Shown: piece by piece, positions 9,121-18,172 of the stretch
How positions within the stretch are numbered: the stretch's first letter is position 1
How the letters are laid out: the number at the start of each line of letters is the position of its first letter
NCBI GenBank assembly: GCA_050287725.1
Contig: JBNKCL010000008.1
Coordinates: 22,799 to 86,798, forward strand
Direction: 5' to 3'
DNA from: CBFDBF01 sp050287725
Lineage (GTDB): Bacteria; Pseudomonadota; Gammaproteobacteria; Chromatiales; Chromatiaceae
DNA length: 64,000 nt
Position numbers and translations under genes: made by a program
Notes under the pieces: model-generated
What the model was told of the DNA's origin: nothing
Seen by the model: the letters and a program-made list of their open reading frames with translations, nothing else
Database searches by the model: none

Positions 9121-10164
9121 ATGCCAAAGACTCGACATCAGCTTGCCGGCTTTTTTCTGGGACTGATTCTCTCCTCCGCCCTGTTTGCGGCAGAACCGGT
9201 AGCCGTCAATCCGGCTCATCCGGACCGCTATGTGGTGGTGAAAGGCGATACCCTTTGGGATATCGCCGGGCGCTTTCTCCGCGATCCCTGGCGCTGGCCC
9301 GACGTCTGGTACGTCAACCCACAGATCGAAAACCCGCACCTGATCTATCCCGGCGACACCATCGTCATGACCTATGTGGATGGACAACTGCGACTCAGCC
9401 TGGAACGGGGCTCGACCGTCAAGCTCTCGCCGCAAATACGGACCACCCCGTTGGCCGCCGCCATCCCCACCATCCCGATTGATGCCGTCCACCCCTTCCT
9501 CACGCGACCCTATGTGATCGGTGAAAAAGAGCTGGATGCGGCGCCATATGTCGTGGATTTCGCCGATGAACATATCACCGGGGGCGCCGGGGTGCGCATC
9601 TATGTCCGCACCATCGAGAATACAGACAATCAGGACTACGATGTAGTTCGCCCCGGAGACCCCTACAAAGATGCGGATACCGGCGAGATTCTGGGTTATG
9701 AGGCGCTCTACATCGGAAACGCCAAGCTGGAACGTCCGGGTGATCCGGCCACTATGATTCTGGTTAATACCAACCAGGAGACCCTCACCGGCGATCGTCT
9801 GGTGCCGTCGACGGAAGAGCAACCGCTTCAGAACTTCCAGCCCAAGGCCCCGGATCAAGAAATCAAGGGCAGCATCATCTCGGTGCTGAACGGGGTAAGC
9901 CAGATCGGGCAGTTTAATGTGGTGGTTTTGGACCGGGGCGCCGAGGACGGCCTGAAGCTGGGCGATGTGCTCACCATCGAACACAAAGGGGAGGTCATCA
10001 AGGACGACGTCACCCCGGACCGTACGGATACCGTCAAGCTGCCCAACGAGGAGGCGGGACTGCTGTTGGTGTTCCGGACCTTCCCACGGGTCAGTTTCGG
10101 GTTGGTACTGCGAGCCATCCGTCCGATACACGTGCTGGATCGGGTGCGTAACCCCTCTCCCTGA
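9121..10164 (+). CDS. LysM peptidoglycan-binding protein, secreted
   Basis: A 347-aa protein with a signal peptide (hydrophobic residues 9-23, probable cleavage after LFA or FAA) followed at about 37-82 by a LysM domain (YVVVKGDTLWDIAGRFL, then NPHLIYPGDTIVM). LysM binds glycan strands of peptidoglycan. The remaining 250 residues form a repetitive beta-rich domain without a recognised catalytic motif. It heads the plus-strand run LysM-dprA-smg-topA, an order conserved in gammaproteobacteria. Probable envelope-associated protein whose precise role is undefined. Confidence 0.9.
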   Translation: MPKTRHQLAGFFLGLILSSALFAAEPVAVNPAHPDRYVVVKGDTLWDIAGRFLRDPWRWPDVWYVNPQIENPHLIYPGDTIVMTYVDGQLRLSLERGSTVKLSPQIRTTPLAAAIPTIPIDAVHPFLTRPYVIGEKELDAAPYVVDFADEHITGGAGVRIYVRTIENTDNQDYDVVRPGDPYKDADTGEILGYEALYIGNAKLERPGDPATMILVNTNQETLTGDRLVPSTEEQPLQNFQPKAPDQEIKGSIISVLNGVSQIGQFNVVVLDRGAEDGLKLGDVLTIEHKGEVIKDDVTPDRTDTVKLPNEEAGLLLVFRTFPRVSFGLVLRAIRPIHVLDRVRNPSP

Positions 10165-10214
10165 TTCTCCGCTCCGCCTTCACCACGGAATTGGGAGCGC
10201 GGGGTAACAGCAGC

Positions 10215-11348
10215 ATGGAGGAGCACCAACAGGGCAACGACGACCTGCGCAACTGGCTGGCGCTGCTGCGCACCCCGGGGCTGGGAATCCGGGGGCGCGA
10301 CATTTTGCTGCACCGGATCGCACACCCCGCCGAACTGCTCCACTCCACCCCCGCCCAGCTATCCGCCCTCGGGATTGGAAACGAGGCCGTTCAGTATTTA
10401 AGGAATCCCCGCTGGGAGGAGGTGGAAGGCGACCTCCGTTGGCTGGAGGCGCCGGATCACCACCTGATCACCTGCCGGGACCCACTCTATCCCGCCCTGT
10501 TACGGGAGATCCCCGATCCGCCGCCGGCGCTCTTTCTCCAGGGTGATCCGGCACTGTTATCGAATCCCCAGCTGGCCGTGGTCGGCTCCCGCAACCCCTC
10601 CCCCGGAGGCCGGGAGACGGCTTGGGAGTTCGCCCGTTTTCTCGCCGCCGCCGGGATCACCGTCACCAGCGGACTCGCCATCGGCATCGACGGCGCCGCC
10701 CACGAGGGAGCACTGGCAGGCGGCGGAGAAACCATCGCCGTGACCGGTACCGGGTTGGACCGGGTCTATCCGGCGCGGCAACTTCCCTTGGCGCACCAGA
10801 TCGCGGAACAGGGGGCGTTGGTCACGGAGTTCCCGCCCGGCACCCCGCCGCTCCCCGCCAATTTCCCGCGCCGCAACCGGATCATCAGCGGCCTCAGTCT
10901 CGGGACGCTGGTGGTGGAGGCGGCGCTGAAAAGCGGCTCGCTGATTACCGCACGGTTGGCGGCGGAGCAGGGCCGGGAGGTGTTCGCCATCCCCGGATCG
11001 ATCCACAACCCGCTGGCCCGCGGCTGCCACGCCCTGATCCGTCAAGGCGCCAAGCTGGTGGAAACCGCCGGGGATATCATGGAAGAGCTCGCCGCCCTGT
11101 TGGGCTCCCTGTCCCTCTCCGCCGCTCCCGCCGACAAGGCGCCCAAGAACGATATGGAGAGATCCGTGGAGCTCGATCCGGAGTATCTCCACCTGCTGGA
11201 ACAAATCGGCTTCGATCCGGTCACGGTTGATAAATTAGTCGAACGGAGCGGATTGACCGCGACCGCCGTTTCCTCCATGCTGCTATTGCTTGAACTGGAG
11301 GGTCATGTATCATCTGCGCCCGGCGGAAGATATTGCCGAACCAAGTAA
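10215..11348 (+). CDS. dprA: DNA-processing protein DprA
   Basis: DprA binds incoming single-stranded DNA during natural transformation and loads RecA. The 377-aa protein has an N-terminal SAM-like region, a Rossmann core with AVVGSRNPSPGGRETA, TSGLAIGIDGAAHEGAL and TGLDRVYPA motifs, FPRRNRIISGLS, then a C-terminal winged-helix (DML1-like) domain. I take the ATG at 10215; an upstream TTG at 10191 adds eight unsupported residues. Its presence shows potential competence, but no com genes lie nearby. It is followed by smg. Confidence 0.96.
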   Translation: MEEHQQGNDDLRNWLALLRTPGLGIRGRDILLHRIAHPAELLHSTPAQLSALGIGNEAVQYLRNPRWEEVEGDLRWLEAPDHHLITCRDPLYPALLREIPDPPPALFLQGDPALLSNPQLAVVGSRNPSPGGRETAWEFARFLAAAGITVTSGLAIGIDGAAHEGALAGGGETIAVTGTGLDRVYPARQLPLAHQIAEQGALVTEFPPGTPPLPANFPRRNRIISGLSLGTLVVEAALKSGSLITARLAAEQGREVFAIPGSIHNPLARGCHALIRQGAKLVETAGDIMEELAALLGSLSLSAAPADKAPKNDMERSVELDPEYLHLLEQIGFDPVTVDKLVERSGLTATAVSSMLLLLELEGHVSSAPGGRYCRTK

Positions 11349-11415
11349 AGTGCTTCATTTTTCCCCGATCCGATGGGAATCCGGTTCGCGGGGAAAGCCT
11401 GACCAAGGACCCAGC

Positions 11416-11892
11416 ATGAACGAAAACGTCGTCGATATCCTGATCTACCTGTTTGAAAATTACATGGATAGCGACCAACATCCCCCCTCCAACCAAGCAG
11501 AACTTCATGAAGAGTTGCGCCAGGCCGGGTTCCCCGAACGTGAGATCAGTCAGGCATTTCAATGGTTGGACGAACTGGCTTCCCATCAGGGATCCCAGGA
11601 GTTGCGTCCTTATACGGACCAATCCTTCCGGGTCTACACCGATCAGGAACGCGCCCGCCTGGATTCCGAGTGTCGCGGGCTGCTGCTGTTCCTGGAGCAA
11701 AACAATATCCTGGACCAGGCCGGACGCGAGCTGGCCATCGAACGGGCTATGGCGTTGAACAACCTCCAGATCGGGGTCGAAGAGTTGAAGTGGATCGTTC
11801 TCATGGTGCTGATGAACCAGCCGGGACAGGAGAACGCCTTCGCTCAAATGGAGGATATGATCTACAACGACCAGCCCATCGCCCTACATTGA
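11416..11892 (+). CDS. smg: DUF494 family protein Smg
   Basis: A 158-aa acidic, helical protein beginning MNENVVDILIYLFENYMD, the signature of the Smg/DUF494 family. It shares the conserved dprA-smg-topA neighbourhood. The molecular function is unsettled. I start at the internal ATG at 11416, where homology begins. The upstream in-frame extension overlaps the end of dprA and looks non-coding. Confidence 0.93.
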   Translation: MNENVVDILIYLFENYMDSDQHPPSNQAELHEELRQAGFPEREISQAFQWLDELASHQGSQELRPYTDQSFRVYTDQERARLDSECRGLLLFLEQNNILDQAGRELAIERAMALNNLQIGVEELKWIVLMVLMNQPGQENAFAQMEDMIYNDQPIALH

Positions 11893-11941
11893 CGGAGATT
11901 GTAAACAGACCGTCGCCGTCATCCTGCGCCCTGCTCCCGCC

Positions 11942-14230
11942 ATGAACCTGGTTATCGTCGAATCCCCCGCCAAAGCCAAGACCATCAAGAAATACCTGGG
12001 TCCCGAGTTCGAGGTCCTGGCCTCTTACGGCCATGTCCGCGACCTCGTTCCGAAAACGGGCGCGGTGGATCCCGAGCGGGATTTCGCCATGCAATATCAG
12101 GTGATCGAAAAGAACGAACGCCATGTCCAGGCCATCGCCAAGGCGCTGAAGAAGGCCGATTGCCTCTATCTCGCAACCGACCCCGACCGCGAAGGGGAGG
12201 CGATCTCCTGGCACCTGTATGAGCTATTGAAGAAAAGGGGCCAGCTCAAGAACAAGACGGTACACCGCGTCGTCTTCAACGAGATCACCCGAAAGGCGGT
12301 ACAGGATGCGGTAGCCCACCCGCGGGAGCTCTCGCAGGAACTGATTAACGCGCAACAGGCACGGCGCGCGCTCGACTATCTGGTGGGCTTCAACCTCTCC
12401 CCGCTGCTCTGGAAGAAGGTGCGACGCGGCCTTTCCGCCGGCCGGGTTCAAAGTCCGGCCCTGCGCATGATCGTGGAGCGGGAGGAGGAGATCGAGGCGT
12501 TTCAGGCCCGGGAATATTGGACCATCGAGGCCGACCTGAACAAAGAGCAGCAGGCTTTCAGTGCCAAGCTGACCCGCCTGCAAGACGAAAAGTTGGAGCA
12601 ATTCTCCATCACCGACGGCGAACAGGCCGCCAAGGTAGAACAACGGCTGTTGGCAGAGGCGGCCGGCAAGCTGCTGGTGGCGAAGGTCGAAAAGAAGCAA
12701 CGCAAGCGTAACCCGGCCGCCCCGTTCACCACCTCCACCCTGCAGCAGGAGGCGGCCCGCAAACTCGGATTTACCGCGCAACGCACCATGCGCACCGCGC
12801 AACAGCTCTATGAGGGCATCGACACCGGCGCCGGCGCCGTGGGTCTCATCACCTACATGCGAACCGACTCGGTAAACCTGGCGGATGAGGCCTTGAACGA
12901 GCTGCGCGAGTTCATCGTGCAACAGTACGGGGAGCGCAATCTCCCGGACCAGCCCCGCCGCTACAAGACCAAGGCCAAGAACGCGCAGGAAGCGCACGAG
13001 GCGATTCGGCCCACCTCGGTCCGGCGAACCCCGGATGAGTTGCAACCTCACCTCACCAAGGACCAACACCGACTGTACGAACTGGTCTGGAAGCGCACCG
13101 TCGCCTCCCAGATGATCCACGCCACCATCGACACGGTCGGGGTGGATCTCGCCTGCGGCGACGGCAACATCTTTCGCGCCAGCGGCTCCACCATCGCCGA
13201 TCCCGGCTTCATGGCGGTCTATCTGGAAGACGTGGACGACGCCAAGGCCGGAGATGACGACGAGAAACTGCTTCCCCCCCTGCGCGAGGGTGAGCAGGTG
13301 ACGCTCCAGACGATTCGCACCGAACAACACTTCACCGAACCGCCGCCCCGCTACAGCGAAGCGAGCCTGGTGAAAGCGCTCGAAGAGTACGGCATCGGCC
13401 GCCCCTCCACCTACGCCGCCATCATCTCCACGCTCCAGGATCGCGGATATGCGGAGTTGGAGAAGAAACGCTTTTACCCTACCGATGTGGGTCGTGTGGT
13501 CAATCGTTTTCTGACCAGTTACTTCAGCCGCTATGTCGACTACGACTTCACCGCCAAGCTGGAAGACGAACTGGATGCCATCTCGCGCGGCGAAGAGGAG
13601 TGGGTCCCGTTGCTGCGCCGCTTCTGGCAACCGCTCAAGGAGCAGATCGACCACACCCAGGAGAACGTCAAGCGCAGCGACGTCACCCAGGAGGCGCTGG
13701 ATGAAACCTGTCCCAAATGCGGCGGCCCGCTCTCCATCCGGCTCGGGCGGCATGGCCGTTTCATCGGCTGCACCAACTACCCGGAGTGCGACTACACCCG
13801 TGATCTGCGCGAAGGACAGGGAGAAGCGGAAGAGCCGGAGATCATCGAGGGCCGGCAATGTCCGGAGTGCGGCTCGGCGCTGATAATCAAAAAAGGCAAA
13901 TACGGCAAATTCATCGGCTGCTCCTCCTACCCGAACTGCCGTTTCATCGAACCGCTGGAGAAACCGCAGGATACCGGGGTCACCTGCCCCAAATGCGGTA
14001 ACGGCACCCTGTTAAAACGCAAATCCCGGCGCGGCAAGATCTTCTACTCCTGCTCCACCTACCCGACCTGCGACTATGCCACCTGGAACGAGCCGCTGGC
14101 GGAGCCCTGCCCCCGTTGCGGCTGGCCCATCCTCACCCTCAAGACCACCAAGCGCCGCGGGACCGAAAAGGTCTGCCCGCAGGAGGAGTGCTCTTATGTC
14201 GAGGCGGTCGAGGAAGAAGCCTCGGAATAA
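11942..14230 (+). CDS. topA: DNA topoisomerase I
   Basis: Type IA topoisomerase that relaxes negative supercoils. The 762-aa protein has the TOPRIM domain at the N-terminus (VIVESPAKAKTIKKYLG; acidic triad in ATDPDREGEAISWHL), the catalytic core with active-site Tyr305 in TYMRTDS, and a C-terminal tail. The tail has three tetra-cysteine zinc ribbons (CPKCGG..CTNYPEC, CPECGS..CSSYPNC, CPKCGN..CSTYPTC) plus a fourth, atypical one (CPRCGW..CPQEEC). This is about 100 residues shorter than the E. coli enzyme. It is downstream of smg by 49 bp. Confidence 0.98.
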   Translation: MNLVIVESPAKAKTIKKYLGPEFEVLASYGHVRDLVPKTGAVDPERDFAMQYQVIEKNERHVQAIAKALKKADCLYLATDPDREGEAISWHLYELLKKRGQLKNKTVHRVVFNEITRKAVQDAVAHPRELSQELINAQQARRALDYLVGFNLSPLLWKKVRRGLSAGRVQSPALRMIVEREEEIEAFQAREYWTIEADLNKEQQAFSAKLTRLQDEKLEQFSITDGEQAAKVEQRLLAEAAGKLLVAKVEKKQRKRNPAAPFTTSTLQQEAARKLGFTAQRTMRTAQQLYEGIDTGAGAVGLITYMRTDSVNLADEALNELREFIVQQYGERNLPDQPRRYKTKAKNAQEAHEAIRPTSVRRTPDELQPHLTKDQHRLYELVWKRTVASQMIHATIDTVGVDLACGDGNIFRASGSTIADPGFMAVYLEDVDDAKAGDDDEKLLPPLREGEQVTLQTIRTEQHFTEPPPRYSEASLVKALEEYGIGRPSTYAAIISTLQDRGYAELEKKRFYPTDVGRVVNRFLTSYFSRYVDYDFTAKLEDELDAISRGEEEWVPLLRRFWQPLKEQIDHTQENVKRSDVTQEALDETCPKCGGPLSIRLGRHGRFIGCTNYPECDYTRDLREGQGEAEEPEIIEGRQCPECGSALIIKKGKYGKFIGCSSYPNCRFIEPLEKPQDTGVTCPKCGNGTLLKRKSRRGKIFYSCSTYPTCDYATWNEPLAEPCPRCGWPILTLKTTKRRGTEKVCPQEECSYVEAVEEEASE

Positions 14231-14307
14231 CCGCTGAGGCGGTAGCCTGAACCGGCAAAATCCGGTATCTTTCCCCCCCTTGCCACCCAAACAGGGGACA
14301 CGGAGAG

Positions 14308-14814
14308 ATGAACAAGCCCTTTGTTGCCGTACTGATGGGTTCCGATTCCGATCTGCCGGTGCTACAGACCACCTTCGAGGTGTTGAAGCGCCTGGAGATC
14401 CCGTTCGAGGCCAAGATCACCTCCGCCCATCGCACACCCGATACGACCCGCGCCTACGTCAAGGACGCGGATGAACGCGGCTGCGCGGTGTTCATCGCTG
14501 CCGCCGGTCTCGCCGCCCACTTGGCCGGCGCCGTCTCCGCCGCCACCCTCAAACCGGTGATCGGCATCCCTCTGGATTCCGGCCCCCTGCAGGGGATGGA
14601 CGCCCTGCTCTCCACCGTCATGATGCCCGGCGGCATCCCGGTGGCCACCGTTGCGGTGGGGAAACCGGGCGCCCGCAACGCCGCCTACCTCGCCGCTCAG
14701 ATCCTGGCGCTCTCCGATCCTGAGCTGGCGGCCCGGCTCCAGGCGGAACGGAGCGCCACCGCCGCCGAGGTCCTTGCGAAGGACGCCGAGCTCCAGTCCG
14801 ACCTGCTTCACTGA
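14308..14814 (+). CDS. purE: N5-carboxyaminoimidazole ribonucleotide mutase PurE
   Basis: PurE converts N5-CAIR to CAIR in purine synthesis. The 168-aa protein shows the substrate loop GSDSDLPVLQ, catalytic histidine in SAHRTPD and the GIPLDS and MPGGIPVATVAVG motifs of the bacterial class I enzyme. ATG at 14308 with AGGGGA nine bases upstream. Class I PurE works with PurK, which usually follows it, but here tsaC follows, so purK must be elsewhere. Confidence 0.96.
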   Translation: MNKPFVAVLMGSDSDLPVLQTTFEVLKRLEIPFEAKITSAHRTPDTTRAYVKDADERGCAVFIAAAGLAAHLAGAVSAATLKPVIGIPLDSGPLQGMDALLSTVMMPGGIPVATVAVGKPGARNAAYLAAQILALSDPELAARLQAERSATAAEVLAKDAELQSDLLH

Positions 14815-14817
14815 CCG

Positions 14818-15402
14818 GTGGTGCACGGGCACCTGACAGGACGCCCCCTCCCCGCCTGGCGATTCCGCGAGACGGCCCGCTGCGTTCATGCCGGCGGGGT
14901 CGTCGCCTATCCCACCGAAGCGGTGTTCGGCCTCGGGTGCGACCCATTCGACTGGTTCGCGGTGGAACGAATCCTGGAACTCAAACAACGGTCGGTTGAA
15001 AAAGGATTGATCCTGATCGCCGCCGATTTCGAACAGCTGCGGCCGTTCGTACAGCCCCTCCCCGATCGGCAGATGCGGATCGCCTTCGACACCTGGCCCG
15101 GCCCGCATACCTGGTTGTTGCCGGCGGCAGACGCCCTACCGTCCTGGATTCGCGGCCACCATGACTCCGTCGCCGTACGCGTCACCGCGCACCCGGTGGC
15201 AGCCGCCCTCTGTCGTGCCTGCGGTTCCGCGCTGATCTCCACCAGCGCCAATCTCAGCGGCCGGCCCTCGGCCCGAAGCGCCTTGGGGGTACGTCTGCGG
15301 TTCGGCGACCGGATCGACCGTATCTTGAGCGGCTCGGTGGGGTCGGATTCGGAGCCGACGCCGATTCGTGATTTGGCCACCGGGCGTGTTGTTCGAGCCT
15401 GA
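14818..15402 (+). CDS. tsaC: Threonylcarbamoyl-AMP synthase TsaC (Sua5/YciO/YrdC family)
   Basis: TsaC makes threonylcarbamoyl-AMP from threonine, bicarbonate and ATP for t6A37 tRNA modification. The 194-aa single-domain protein has the YrdC signature: GGVVAYPTEAVFGLGCDP near the start, KQRSVEKGLILI (Lys/Arg substrate site), WPGPHTWLLP, AVRVTAHPVA and STSANLSG. There is no Sua5 C-terminal domain. No ATG is available; GTG at 14818 (or the adjacent GTG at 14821) is the likely start, 3 bp after the purE stop, suggesting translational coupling with purE. Confidence 0.93.
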   Translation: MVHGHLTGRPLPAWRFRETARCVHAGGVVAYPTEAVFGLGCDPFDWFAVERILELKQRSVEKGLILIAADFEQLRPFVQPLPDRQMRIAFDTWPGPHTWLLPAADALPSWIRGHHDSVAVRVTAHPVAAALCRACGSALISTSANLSGRPSARSALGVRLRFGDRIDRILSGSVGSDSEPTPIRDLATGRVVRA

Positions 15403-15488
15403 TTACGCTGACTCCTCATTTGCTTGTAGTTCGGTAATTAGTTTCGTGACCGGTAGGCCCCGAGCCCTTTCTTTCTCTCTTGCGAATC

Positions 15489-15538
15489 GGCCACGAGGTA
15501 CTTTCTCTTGCTTGTCCAAAAGAAAGGGGCTCGTGGCC
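15489..15538. repeat. 50-bp imperfect palindrome (REP-like stem-loop)
   Basis: GGCCACGAG (15489-15497) pairs with CTCGTGGCC (15530-15538). Inside these, CTTTCTCTTG (15501-15510) pairs with CAAAAGAAAG (15517-15526) with one mismatch, around the loop CTTGTC. A 3x3 internal loop (GTA/GGG) separates the two stems. No U-tract follows on either strand, so it does not look like a simple terminator. Its position between the convergent tsaC and ZIP genes fits a mobile palindromic repeat. The rest of 15403-15660 holds nothing I recognise. Confidence 0.7.
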
Positions 15539-15660
15539 CATGCTATGTGGGTGAAGAAAAGAACCGGGGCTGATGGGCTGAGAAAATAGTTACCAGTCTC
15601 AGAAAAAACCTATCGGCTACAAACCCGACTAACGCGACACAAACAAAAGCAAAACCGGAA

Positions 15661-16488
15661 CTACACCACCCGCAACAACCACAAACTAAACGCCATCACA
15701 AACATCCCACCCGCCACCCCGAAAATGGTGGAATGCCCGTTGCCGTAGACCCGGGCGGCCGGCAGCAACTCGTCAAAACTGATGTAGACCATGATGCCGG
15801 CCACCAGCGCCAGCACCAAACCCACCAGCGACTCGCTCAACAGACTGGCGAACAGAACAAACCCGATCACCGCCCCCACCGGTTCGGTCAGCCCGGAGAG
15901 CACGCTGTACCAGAAGGCCCGCCGGCGATCTCCGGTAGCGTGGTAGATAGGAAGCGAGACCGACATCCCCTCCGGGATGTTGTGGATCGCGATCGCCACC
16001 GCGATCGAAATTCCGAGCACCGGATCGGTCAGAGCAGTAATAAAGGTCGCAAATCCTTCCGGAAAGTTGTGGATGGCGATGGCGATCGCGGTAAACAGCC
16101 CGGTGCGATGGAGATTCACCTGCGGCCTCCCTCCCTGAATCTCTTCCAACTCACCCGGCCCTTTCAACTCATGAGGATTTACGTCGTCCGGCACCAGCCG
16201 GTCGATCACGGCGGCCAGCGCCAGTCCGCCGAAAAAGGCCCCGATCGCCGCCGCCTCGCCGGAAGCCGCACCCAGCGATTCTTCCATTCGCCTGACCGCG
16301 TCCGGCAACATCTCCATGAAGGAGACGTAGACCATCACCCCGCCCGAAAACCCCAACCCCACCGAAAGAACGGTGGTGCGCCGGCCCGGCAGAAAAAAGG
16401 CGATCACCGCCCCGATCGCCGTGCTGAGTCCGGCGATCAGGGAAAGAGAGAAGGCCTGTAGCAGCTGCTGGGGGGTGTACCCGTCCAT
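15661..16488 (-). CDS. ZIP family divalent metal transporter (ZupT-like)
   Basis: A 275-aa polytopic membrane protein with eight predicted spans and the paired metal-path motifs HNFPEG and HNIPEG in the central helices, typical of ZIP permeases of the ZupT group (Zn2+, Fe2+, Mn2+ import). A loop with acidic and histidine residues (about 105-130) precedes the first motif. It is the last gene of an apparent operon, 11 bp after the rubrerythrin stop. Together with the PerR-like regulator and the ferritin-like protein this suggests iron or manganese uptake tied to peroxide defence. The substrate is inferred. Confidence 0.93.
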   Translation of the reverse strand: MDGYTPQQLLQAFSLSLIAGLSTAIGAVIAFFLPGRRTTVLSVGLGFSGGVMVYVSFMEMLPDAVRRMEESLGAASGEAAAIGAFFGGLALAAVIDRLVPDDVNPHELKGPGELEEIQGGRPQVNLHRTGLFTAIAIAIHNFPEGFATFITALTDPVLGISIAVAIAIHNIPEGMSVSLPIYHATGDRRRAFWYSVLSGLTEPVGAVIGFVLFASLLSESLVGLVLALVAGIMVYISFDELLPAARVYGNGHSTIFGVAGGMFVMAFSLWLLRVV

Positions 16489-16499
16489 CGACGACCCGG

Positions 16500-17150
16500 T
16501 CAGGCCGCCTTACAGCGCCTGGCGAAATAGATCCGATCCGCCTTGCAGAGAGGACAGGCACCGGGTGGTTTTTTGCCCCGATGCACGTGCCCGCACACCT
16601 CACACACCCACTCCTCTTCCTGCTCACTGGCGAAGAAACCGTCCTGTTCCAATAGCTGCAACAGTTCCAGGTACTCCGCCTCGTGCTCCACCTCAACCCG
16701 GCCGATGGCAGTGAGCAGCTTGGCGATCTCCGGATGCCCCTCCTCCTTGGCGATGGCCGCGAAGTCGGGATACATGGTGGTATGTTCATAGTTCTCGCCG
16801 GCCGCCGCGTACTGCAAATTGGAAGCCGTCGTATCCAGCTCGAACCCGTGCACCAACCGGTTGTAGGCCTTGAACTCCTCAAAGGCGTGGTATTTCTCGT
16901 TGTCCGCCGCCTGCTGAAAAAAGTCCGCGATCTTGTGTAACCCCTCTTCCGCCGCCATTTCGGCGAAAAACTCATACTTATTGCGTGCCTGCGACTCCCC
17001 GGCAAACGCCTTCATCAGATTGATCGCCGTGACCTCCTCGCTCACCAGAGCCATGGCCTGTCCGCAGCAGCTGAGCGTGCCGCCACCCACGGACTGCACC
17101 TCGACTACGTTGCCGCACTTTTCGCAACGATAACTTTGATACGGTTTCAT
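16500..17150 (-). CDS. Rubrerythrin with N-terminal desulforedoxin-like and C-terminal rubredoxin-like domains
   Basis: Predicted NAD(P)H-linked peroxide reductase of the cytoplasm. The 216-aa protein has three iron modules. An N-terminal four-cysteine desulforedoxin-type knot comprises C9, C12, C28 and C29, including the adjacent Cys pair. A ferritin-like di-iron four-helix bundle spans about 40-170 (GESQARNKYEFF, NEKYH, EVEHEAEYLE). A C-terminal rubredoxin-like knuckle comprises C183, C186, C199 and C202. The start is the ATG at 17150, only 4 bp from the upstream ferritin-like gene, so the two are coupled. The extra N-terminal centre is unusual and may be a second electron entry or superoxide-related site; that is inference. 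Confidence 0.93.
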   Translation of the reverse strand: MKPYQSYRCEKCGNVVEVQSVGGGTLSCCGQAMALVSEEVTAINLMKAFAGESQARNKYEFFAEMAAEEGLHKIADFFQQAADNEKYHAFEEFKAYNRLVHGFELDTTASNLQYAAAGENYEHTTMYPDFAAIAKEEGHPEIAKLLTAIGRVEVEHEAEYLELLQLLEQDGFFASEQEEEWVCEVCGHVHRGKKPPGACPLCKADRIYFARRCKAA

Positions 17151-17154
17151 GCGT

Positions 17155-17661
17155 TTACCTTTTGAATTGTTCGATGAATTCGTGGATATCGTCGTACAGC
17201 GCCTGGAGATCCTCTTCGTGCTCCACCTCGTCGGCCAGGATCTGTGAGGCCATATCGTAGGTGACGATGTCCTTGTCACGGGTGGTCTCGATCAGTTGCG
17301 AGTAGACCTCGATGGCGCACTGTTCGCCCTTGATCGCCTGCTCCAGCACCTTGACCACATCGGGATCCTCCGGCGCTTCATAGCCGCAATTCGCATATTT
17401 CATCCAATCCTTCGGGTGCAGCACCGGGGTACCCCCCAGCTGAACGATGCGGGTGGTGAGCATGGTGGCATGGCGTAATTCGTCGGCCGCATGCTGATCC
17501 AACTCGGTAATGGCGGCATCCTTCATCACCCCCTTCACCACCTTGGCCTCAATAAAATACTGGTAATAAGCCAGCCATTCGTCGCTGTAGGCTTTATTGA
17601 GCAACGAAAGCACCTGCTCCGCCTCGATCCCACGTAGAATTGAAATGCCTTTTTTTGCCAT
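17155..17661 (-). CDS. Dps-like ferritin-family protein (DPSL/thioferritin-like)
   Basis: A 168-aa four-helix ferritin-like protein with di-iron ligands visible as E28, E61/H64 (DELRH), E113 and E147/H150 (DEVEHEED). It is shorter than bacterioferritin and has a cysteine pair, C92 and C115, close to the metal-site helix, the arrangement I associate with DPSL (thioferritin) proteins. Likely role is iron storage with peroxide consumption. It sits between the PerR-like regulator (66 bp upstream) and rubrerythrin (4 bp downstream), supporting a peroxide-response role. The subclass assignment is by eye. Confidence 0.85.
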   Translation of the reverse strand: MAKKGISILRGIEAEQVLSLLNKAYSDEWLAYYQYFIEAKVVKGVMKDAAITELDQHAADELRHATMLTTRIVQLGGTPVLHPKDWMKYANCGYEAPEDPDVVKVLEQAIKGEQCAIEVYSQLIETTRDKDIVTYDMASQILADEVEHEEDLQALYDDIHEFIEQFKR

Positions 17662-17727
17662 GCTGATTCTCCTGTTACATATCTACTGAAAAAGGGGAGG
17701 CGTTACACCGTAAAGCCGCCGTTTAAA

Positions 17728-18144
17728 TCAATTGTCGGATCGGTTCTGACACAACGCACATACGCCGTATATGATTACCTGCTTCCGCTCGGCCAAAAAA
17801 TCCGGCTGTTTTCCAAATCGCCTCGGCAACGCATCCAGATCCATTTCCTCATCTTCGATCCTGCCGCAGCGACGGCAGATCAGATGCAGATGCTCCGGTT
17901 TCGCGATTTCATAAGCGGTGCGCTTCGCCGACACCGGCACCTCCACCAACACTCCGCTCTTCACCATCATCTGAACATTGTTGTAGATGGTAGTGAGCGA
18001 GATGGAGGGTAGCGTCTGTTCCACCCGTTTCGCCAACTCCTCAATGGTGGCATGACCCAACTCCTCCGTGGCAGCCAGGATCGCGCGGCGCTGCCGGGTG
18101 GCCTTGAGGCCGTCGTCCCGCAAAAGTGTAGTGAGTTTTGGCAT
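17728..18144 (-). CDS. perR: Fur-family transcriptional regulator, PerR-like
   Basis: A 138-aa Fur-family repressor: winged helix (ISLTTIYNNVQMM recognition helix) and dimerisation domain. Structural zinc is expected at C90, C93, C129 and C132. The regulatory metal site by position is H31, E79, H85, H87 and D98. D98 falls where PerR has the diagnostic Asp and Fur has Glu, favouring a peroxide sensor using Fe2+/Mn2+. It heads the operon with a Dps-like protein, rubrerythrin and a ZIP transporter, and probably represses it. The PerR rather than Fur call is a by-eye alignment. Confidence 0.85.
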   Translation of the reverse strand: MPKLTTLLRDDGLKATRQRRAILAATEELGHATIEELAKRVEQTLPSISLTTIYNNVQMMVKSGVLVEVPVSAKRTAYEIAKPEHLHLICRRCGRIEDEEMDLDALPRRFGKQPDFLAERKQVIIYGVCALCQNRSDN

Positions 18145-18172
18145 TACGAGATTTCTGGAATGGATCTCGAAG

